Source of the DNA: Paulownia fortunei
Lineage: Eukaryota > Streptophyta > Magnoliopsida > Lamiales > Paulowniaceae
Direction: 5' to 3'
DNA: 64,000 nucleotides
Assembly (NCBI GenBank): GCA_019321725.1
Contig: CM033106.1
Location: forward strand, 28,198,118 to 28,262,117
The notes under the pieces were generated by a model. That model saw nothing but the letters and a program-made list of their open reading frames with translations, made no database searches and had not been told where the DNA came from. The position numbers were made by a program, and so were the translations under genes. Of this stretch, positions 57,701 through 64,000 are shown in pieces (position 1 is the stretch's first letter; each line of letters begins with the position of its first letter).

Positions 57701-58437
57701 CTACATTTAATAATTTGATCTTGTTTCTTACTGTCTTTAGAAAAGTCTCATTTTTTAAGCTGTTCTCAGATTTCCCATTTCTCAATACATATGCTACAAC
57801 AAATAGATTGTTTTTTTCTTCAATTCTCACTGTACTATAGCAAATTGATTCTTTGTTTTTCTTCTTCACAGTTCTCACTGTCTCCACATACCAGTGCGCC
57901 ATGATACTTCGACCCATTTATTAACAGCAACGGAGAAAACATTTTAAATCACTTGTACATTAATCTGAGAAAAGTGCATTATTTACTAGTGTGAATTAAC
58001 AAGATAACTTGCACCATTCACCAAAAAAAGATTCAGATTCCACAATTCAACCCTTTAACTAACAATGAAACCCACCAATAATTCAGCTTTATAACCAAAT
58101 TCAAATAACCAAACAAAGCGACAACATCACAATAACCACATAATTACTCAAAAAGCAATAAAAATTACGCAAGTTCTTCACTTTTTCCTACCTTTTTCCC
58201 AGAATTATCGAGAAAGAAGACACGGTAGTCAAGGGTTTCGGGCTGGCCCTCTTCCTTGGTTTGAATTTGGGGATTGTATATTGCAGTGCACGTGAAGAGC
58301 CGCCTTCTCTGCGTCAACAATCTGTTGTTTTTGAAGCAAAGACTGAGGCTTTGAGGTTTACCCCTTAATGGGCTTCTGAAGAGCAGAGTGCCGGAGACGG
58401 TGCTGCTCGCCGACGCTATCACTCTTGCGGCCGCCAT
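54724..58437 (-). CDS. PPA6: Soluble inorganic pyrophosphatase, plastid-type
   Basis: Six exons on the minus strand: 58437-58192, 57576-57416, 56768-56668, 56531-56350, 55451-55353, 54816-54724. All introns are GT-AG, phases agree, and there is no internal stop: 882 nt, 293 aa. The enzyme hydrolyses pyrophosphate to two phosphates, pulling plastid biosynthetic reactions forward. The first ~60 residues are Ser/Arg/Leu-rich with few acidic residues ([16 protein letters not shown]...), a typical chloroplast transit peptide. The family signature with catalytic, Mg-binding aspartates is visible as GDNDPVDVVEIG across the exon 3/4 junction. [14 protein letters not shown] and [17 protein letters not shown] are also characteristic. 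The length matches plant plastid family I pyrophosphatases (about 300 aa). It is the only well-preserved minus-strand gene outside the NLR cluster. Confidence 0.95.
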
Positions 58438-59139
58438 TTTTTTCTGCTGATGAGAGAGCTATGTGGACTGCGTTTGGAATATTAACCAGAGACTCCAAAT
58501 GGTGACCTCTGGTTGGTAGGTGGCTTTTTTGTTTTTATAGTTTCTCATTCTTATAATTTATTTATTTTATTTATTGATTTTTTTTTTGTGCTTGGAAAAT
58601 GATTTTCACTTTTTGTTTCTGACATTTTTGGTTATAATTTGTTTAGGATATTCTGTTAGAATATTTTTGAATCTTGTCTATAATCATAGACATGTTCATC
58701 ACAATGTCAATGCTTATGGGTTTTAATTGTGGATAGATTCATTGGTATTATTTTAGAAAAAGATTATAATTATATAATTTAAATTTTAACCTCTAATTTG
58801 ATATAAAGACTATATTGTTATTAATAAAATATGCATTTCAATAATTTTTGATTACTCTATCCCTTTATTATTCTTTTAATTTTAAATTTTTTTATTTATA
58901 TTATATATAAATATCAAATATATAAAATATTTTATTAAATAAATATTTAACTGTAAATTACATATACTTGACTTTGAATTCAAATTTTCTAACTTAAATT
59001 GATGTTTTATTTCTATTTTATATAATAAATAAATATAAGTATATATAGACATCCTATAATTCCAGCGAATTCATTTGTATTTATATTTGTAGTTACATCA
59101 ATTAGGCCAAAATTGTAAACATAGATATTCTTATTGAAC

Positions 59140-59312
59140 ACTTTTATATATAAGTGGGTAAAAAGATGCCCCACTTGGGCTATAATTAATGTTTTTTTTT
59201 AATTAAATGGACCTTAATTAATAGATTAGGTAATACTTTTATATACAAGTTGGTAAAAAGATGTTGATTTTTTTTTTTTTAAATGGACCTTAATTAATAA
59301 GTTAGGTATTGG
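59140..59312. repeat. Tandem duplication, ~95-bp period
   Basis: acttttatatataagtgggt followed by aaaaagatg, a T run, then aaatggaccttaattaata, is repeated as acttttatatacaagttggt...aaatggaccttaattaata. The second copy lacks the cccacttgggctataatt segment. Confidence 0.75.
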
Positions 59313-61398
59313 TATCAACTAATTATAAATAATTATCCATTCTTATTTTTTATTCAAGTAAACTTACATTTGAGTCCCTTTTTTCAAAATTCATGCTTGT
59401 TTAGATACAATAACTATAATTCATGGGCTATATTTTTATATGTGGTTTAATCAATTACGAAAAAATAAAATAAAAAACTAATATTATTCTCTTATAGCCA
59501 ATAAAGCAAATGAGAGAGAGTGAAATAGAAAGTCGAATGATTGATAGTTTTAGATTGTATGGTTCTGCCTCAATGGGCCAATCTTTCAGTTTTCTTGTAT
59601 TTTTACACTGTTTTTCAGATTTCTAACATGGGAACCGCTCCAGATTAAGTTCTGTTAGAACTTTGCCGAGCAAACGAGGTATGTTTGCAATTAGGTATGA
59701 CTACGACACACAGTTTAAATTTGAACACTCTATTTAGAATAGATTTTTATTCTTATAAATGGATTTGGTTCGGCTTGTATTTTCACTTTCAAACCGTCTC
59801 GCCTCATTCTTTTTTATTTTTAAAAATTATTATATATATATTTACGTGATAATATTTTATTACAAATTTATTTTAAAAAAAATTAATGATATTATTATAT
59901 ATATATATATATACATATTTTAAACTTTTTACGAGTTTAGTGGATCTAACATAGTAGGTTTTGGATCCAAATTCTAAAAACTTTTAACTGATTCGAGTTT
60001 CGCTCGTTGTCATCCTGCAACCCAATTAGCCAATCCCTATATAATAGAGATTTGGATCCACTGTTTTATGCTATCTTTTCATCTTAAAATTTTGATAGGA
60101 AAAATAAAAAGGAAAAGGAAAAGTACCAGAAAATAAATTTAAAAATACTATCATTTAAAATATATATAAAAAAATATAATATTTTTCTCATTAAATTCAA
60201 TAACCAAACATTACATAATTATGCGGGGCACTTTTATCTGTTATTAATTTCCTATTGTAATTATAATTTTTTTGGAAATTGAATGAGCGTGTGACTCGAA
60301 CATTGCCACTATAAGAAATTGATTGGCCACAACTATAATTATATAATCGAGTAGATGGGTTTATTCGGATCTTGTAAGTACATTGAAGTTGATAATATCT
60401 ATCAATATAGTAGTAAATTGAATTGTTATTTTAAATTATCGAGCCACTATTAATTTTTATTTATTTATAAAAAAAAATCACAAGCGCAAAAAATTGAACC
60501 CTCTTTGTTGGGGTATGTTTTTAGCCAAGAGTTGAAAAGTGGAACACATTAAACAAAATATGAAAAATAATTGTGTAAATATAAACTCTGAGATCATATT
60601 TTTATTCTCTTTTAAATTCAATTTAAACTAGAATTTTAAAAGCGCATATCACAATTAAATCTTATTTAAGAATGTCTTGAAAAACTTCTTCCTTTAAAAG
60701 GAAAAAACAAGAAATAAAAGCAGCACAAAACATTTTTTTCTTATTAATTGCCTTTACTACATATAGAAGTTTTGCTGTAATTAACATGTCACTATTTAAA
60801 AAATAAAAAATCATAAGTTGTCATGTGGTCTTGAAAAGATGGACAAGCAGCTCTACTTGTTCTTAAGTGAAAACATAGTATTGAGTTGCCACAGTAAATG
60901 ACACAATTGATAGGCTTTGGGTCTGTGGGAAAGTTGAAAGTATGAATTTTTCTGAAAATTTAAAAAAATTATTTGAAATATAGATTTAAGTGTATTGTTG
61001 CTTCGGGTATCGATCTAGATTTTTGTACGACACCACGCGATTGATTTTACCTGATTAGTGTCATTGGGAATGGACATTGAGATATAAATATCGCATACTT
61101 TGATACAAAAATAAATAAATAAATAAATAACATAGTGTTGAGTTAATTGCATCACCAATTTATAGCACACAACTTATTTATTTTTATAATTTTTTTTAAT
61201 AAATGCCATGCATGTTAAAAGAAACTAAAGTCAATTATTGAAAAGATCTTTTATTTGATAATTATGTGCGTGAAATTAATCCTTCACTAATCTAATGCTT
61301 TTCTTAAACTCAAGTGATCTCTTTTCAATGCAGAATTTTCATTTGTTAACTTAAATCATTAATTATGAATGCAGAAAACACAAAAAAGAAAGAAAGAT

Positions 61399-61437
61399 CC
61401 CCCCCCCCCCCCCCACAAAAAAAAAAAAAAAAAAAAA
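61399..61437. repeat. C16 run followed by A21 run
   Basis: Sixteen consecutive C (61399-61414), then AC, then twenty-one A. Both homopolymers are far longer than expected and lengths are unlikely to be exact. Confidence 0.9.
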
Positions 61438-62052
61438 CTTGCAAGAAAGTGTGTGTGTTTCTCGTTTTTTCAAAAAAATTATTTTCCTAGTTCTTTTTTT
61501 TAAATTATTTGTTTTTCCTTTATTATAATTATTAAAATTGCAACAAATTTACAAGAAATGATAAAAAAAAATCAAGATTACCAAAAAACCCATAAAACTT
61601 GTTTGCTAGACTTGGGCCTGAAATATTAATCATACTATTCAATACTTAATTTAAGATCAATTGCTAGAATGAATTATTTAAATTTTTTATTAAAATAATA
61701 AATTAATTTTTAATGTAATTTTTTAAATTTCATAAAATTTAAAATTTAATTTAATCTCAATTCAATTAATAAAATATATATAAAAATTCAACTATTCGAA
61801 TTTAACTTTGATTTGAGCTCAAACACAATATAAAAATTGAAATCAAACTTGAAAACTTACAGTCAATTCGATTAATCCACCACCTTCTTCAGTACAGTTT
61901 GATAGCTTACAAGTTCCAACATAGTATATATCAAATTATAACAGTATACCAAACCCTAAAACCCCCTTAAATTATTTCGATAAATTCAATAACGATTTAC
62001 ATTGATTTGGTGTAAAGACAAAAAAAACAAAAAATCGTCGGTTCAATCTCAA

Positions 62053-63331
62053 ATGGCTTCATCAGAAATCGAAATCGTTTCGGATTCCAACGAACATAAG
62101 CCCTCCAATGGAAACCCTAACGAAATCCACATCATCGACGTTTTCTCCGCCTCCGCATATGGAGACTTTGACAAGCTCCGGAAGTTCGTTGAAAACGACG
62201 GCGTTTCCTCTCCCAACCCGACGGCAACGGCTACTACCCCCTCCAGTGGGCCGCCCTCAACAATTTTGCCGACATTGTTCAATACATCATTGAAGTAATC
62301 TTTTAATATGCTGAATTGTTGTTTCGCGTTAAATTAGTAGATATGGTTCTGATTTTCGCTCAATTGGAAAATTTTGGCTATATTTTTCGTTTTGGAAGAA
62401 TGGTGGAGAAGTGAACGCGAAGGATAATGCGGGACAGACGGCGTTACATTGGGCAGCGGTTCGAGGATCGATTGCAGCTGCAGATGTGTTGCTGCAGAAT
62501 GGCGCACGTGTCGAGGTTGCGGATATTAATGGTTACAGGGTAATTGTAGGCATTTTTATGAAGGTCTTTTTTTCCTCATGAAAGAGAATTGATGTTTATT
62601 TGTTGATGGTTTTGGGGCTCTTTCTTGTATTAATGTTACGTCAGAAGAAGAGTACGGGTTATGCTGCTGAAGATCGAGTGTTGATTTTTTCTCCTGCTTG
62701 GAGATTATTTAATTGATGTCACTAATTGGTGATTTTCTCTTGGTTGGCCTAACTCAGTAAATGAGATGAAAGTTAAAAGGAATGGCGAAAATTTTAATGG
62801 CATGCTGACAACAAACCAAGAATATTTGCTGTAACATGTTGATGATCAGAAAGGTGAATGAGTTGTGCAATATGATGCCTGATGTGCGGGCTCAGACTAA
62901 TTCAAAGAGTGATTATGACTTAACTATGGGCAGGGGGTTGAATCCTGGGTCATGTTTGAACTTGTTGTTTTCTACAGTGCTACTTCAGGCCATCAGCAAT
63001 CTCTTTCTCTGTCTCTCTCTTGCTCGTCGCGCATATGATTTTAATATTAATTGGTGATTGTTTTGGCAACTTACTGGCTAGATAATGCTCTGTGTAGATT
63101 GCAGTAGCAGAATACCGTGGCTGAGCACAAAGGGTGTTATTCCTATGGAATTGATATTATTTTGACCGTGTTTCCATACATTAAATTGTTTAAACTCTAA
63201 TAAGCATTTTGGTTGCAGGCGGTTCATGTTGCTGCTCAATATGGACAAACAGCATTCTTGAATTACATTGTAGCTAAGTATCATGCTGATTTTGATGTAC
63301 CAGATAATGATGGAAGGAGCCCTCTACACTG
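62053..63331 (+). CDS. Ankyrin-repeat S-acyltransferase, TIP1-like, 5' part (partial)
   Basis: Exons 62053-62294, 62399-62539 and 63219-63331; the gene continues beyond the window. The product begins [16 protein letters not shown], then has an [15 protein letters not shown] helix and a run of ankyrin repeats: [40 protein letters not shown], then [18 protein letters not shown] and [10 protein letters not shown]. This is the N-terminal part of TIP1/PAT24-type proteins. The DHHC palmitoyltransferase domain would lie downstream, and family members act at Golgi and endomembranes and are needed for root-hair and cell growth. Exon 1 contains a frame break: the start frame leads into PNPTATATT..., while the ankyrin frame needs one extra base near 62212-62219 (C runs). 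Exon 1 is 242 nt; 243 would restore phase with exon 2. The last exon ends in mid-Trp codon, so another exon must follow. Confidence 0.87.
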
Positions 63332-64000
63332 GTATCATCCAGTTACTATATATCATAGATATATTATTCCTTGAAAAATTGTCTGATTTCTGACAAATTT
63401 GGCTCTCATAGTCTAAAGAAAGGCTTATGTCATACTTAAGTCTTTGACCCAAATTCCCTGTTATATTTTCTAATTATGTGGTAGGCTTCTGTGGACTGTA
63501 TGTTGTGGAATCTTGATTATACAACACTTTTAGTGTGTGAAACCCAATAACTTAGTTACTGTTTTAGATTCACTCAAAAGAAAAATATATGATGCTTTAC
63601 TATCAATATTTTGGCTCAGATATTTGACATTTCTAAAGATTGTGATCGACCTTGGTATTTCCATTTTTCTTTTGTTCTGAAAGAAATTGTAGCTTTAGGT
63701 TTTTCATTATACAAATATCCTTCAGCTGGTCATGAAATAATTTCCAATTCTTTCATTAGTTTGTGGAAGCAAGTTGGATTGGGAAATTCTATTTGTGTCC
63801 TGTTAACATAATTTTGCAGTAATGAGAAGAAGGATACATTACATGTTAAATAATTACATAGCAGCTCTGCCGACAATAACAATTAACCTGTGGAAATTTA
63901 CCCCTCTGGCGTACTTTGCTTTTGATTTTTTTCATTTGAAACTGATAGGTAGACATTCACATTAATTGCGTGTTTCTTTCCTTGTGTCATATTATTGTTG
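63332..64000. other. Intron of TIP1-like gene (to window end)
   Basis: Begins with a gtatca donor after the exon ending cctctacactg. I looked for the next ankyrin exon (expected to start by completing a Trp codon) and did not find it, so the acceptor lies beyond the window. Open frames here (63611-63811) look like chance. Confidence 0.7.

Larger units (their letters stand above)
58438..62052. other. Large AT-rich intergenic region
   Basis: No gene was seen on either strand. It holds the pyrophosphatase promoter (just above 58437), a tandem duplication at ~59140-59312, several TA runs (e.g. near 59830 and 59895), a gttcgattcc-free Pol II-type landscape without tRNA, an (aaat)n run at ~61110-61130, and an unusual C16/A21 tract at 61399-61437. 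The last ~150 bases are the leader of the TIP1-like gene. Confidence 0.6.

Noticed and set aside
62836..63057. Open frame in the second intron of the TIP1-like gene
   Set aside because: It lies between two well-supported ankyrin exons and shows no ankyrin or other motif.

Overview
The window is nuclear DNA from a core eudicot plant. It has many short exons with GT-AG introns, AT-rich intergenic DNA, plant-only gene families (a thylakoid-type KEA3 antiporter, CC-NB-LRR resistance genes, a TIP1-type ankyrin S-acyltransferase), a Stowaway-type MITE, and 7SL RNA genes driven by a plant upstream sequence element. One NLR resembles the R1 late-blight family. That hints at an asterid, but the species cannot be fixed from the sequence.

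Layout. 1-1727: the 3' exons of a methionine sulfoxide reductase B (+). 3129-16967: a 19-exon KEA3 K+/H+ antiporter (+), encoding about 810 aa, with two MITEs and several tandem repeats in its introns. 17362-42000: a disease-resistance cluster and its debris. It holds an LRR-only pseudogene (+), an intact single-exon CNL of 1204 aa (+), an R1-like three-exon CNL (+), an LRR 3' fragment (+), a 5'-truncated copy of the R1-like gene (+), and a CNL on the minus strand broken by one frameshift. Two 7SL (SRP) RNA genes sit inside duplicated segments of about 850 bp, at 32316 and 40926. 43817-52712: a 16-exon Spinster-type MFS transporter (+). 53945-54199: a doubtful small ORF. 54724-58437: a six-exon plastid soluble inorganic pyrophosphatase (-). 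62053-63331 and beyond: the 5' part of a TIP1-like ankyrin/DHHC S-acyltransferase (+), continuing past the window.

How the genes relate. The housekeeping genes at both ends (MSRB, KEA3, SPNS, PPase, TIP1-like) are single copy in this window and intact apart from single-base frameshifts in SPNS and the TIP1-like gene. The 25 kb between KEA3 and SPNS is a birth-and-death NLR cluster. Three separate NLR 3' ends share the same coding tail and 3' UTR. The 5' end of the R1-like gene, with its promoter, was copied 5 kb downstream and is truncated inside its second intron, where a 7SL-bearing segment begins.

Three otherwise well-preserved genes (minus-strand CNL, SPNS, TIP1-like) each need exactly one extra base in or near a homopolymer (G, T and C runs) to read through. 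This shared pattern suggests base-calling undercounts in the assembly as much as real mutations. I found no clearly new molecular system. The most interesting points are the NLR/7SL segmental duplications, the divergent MHD motif of the intact CNL, and a GC-AG intron whose paralogue has GT at the same site.
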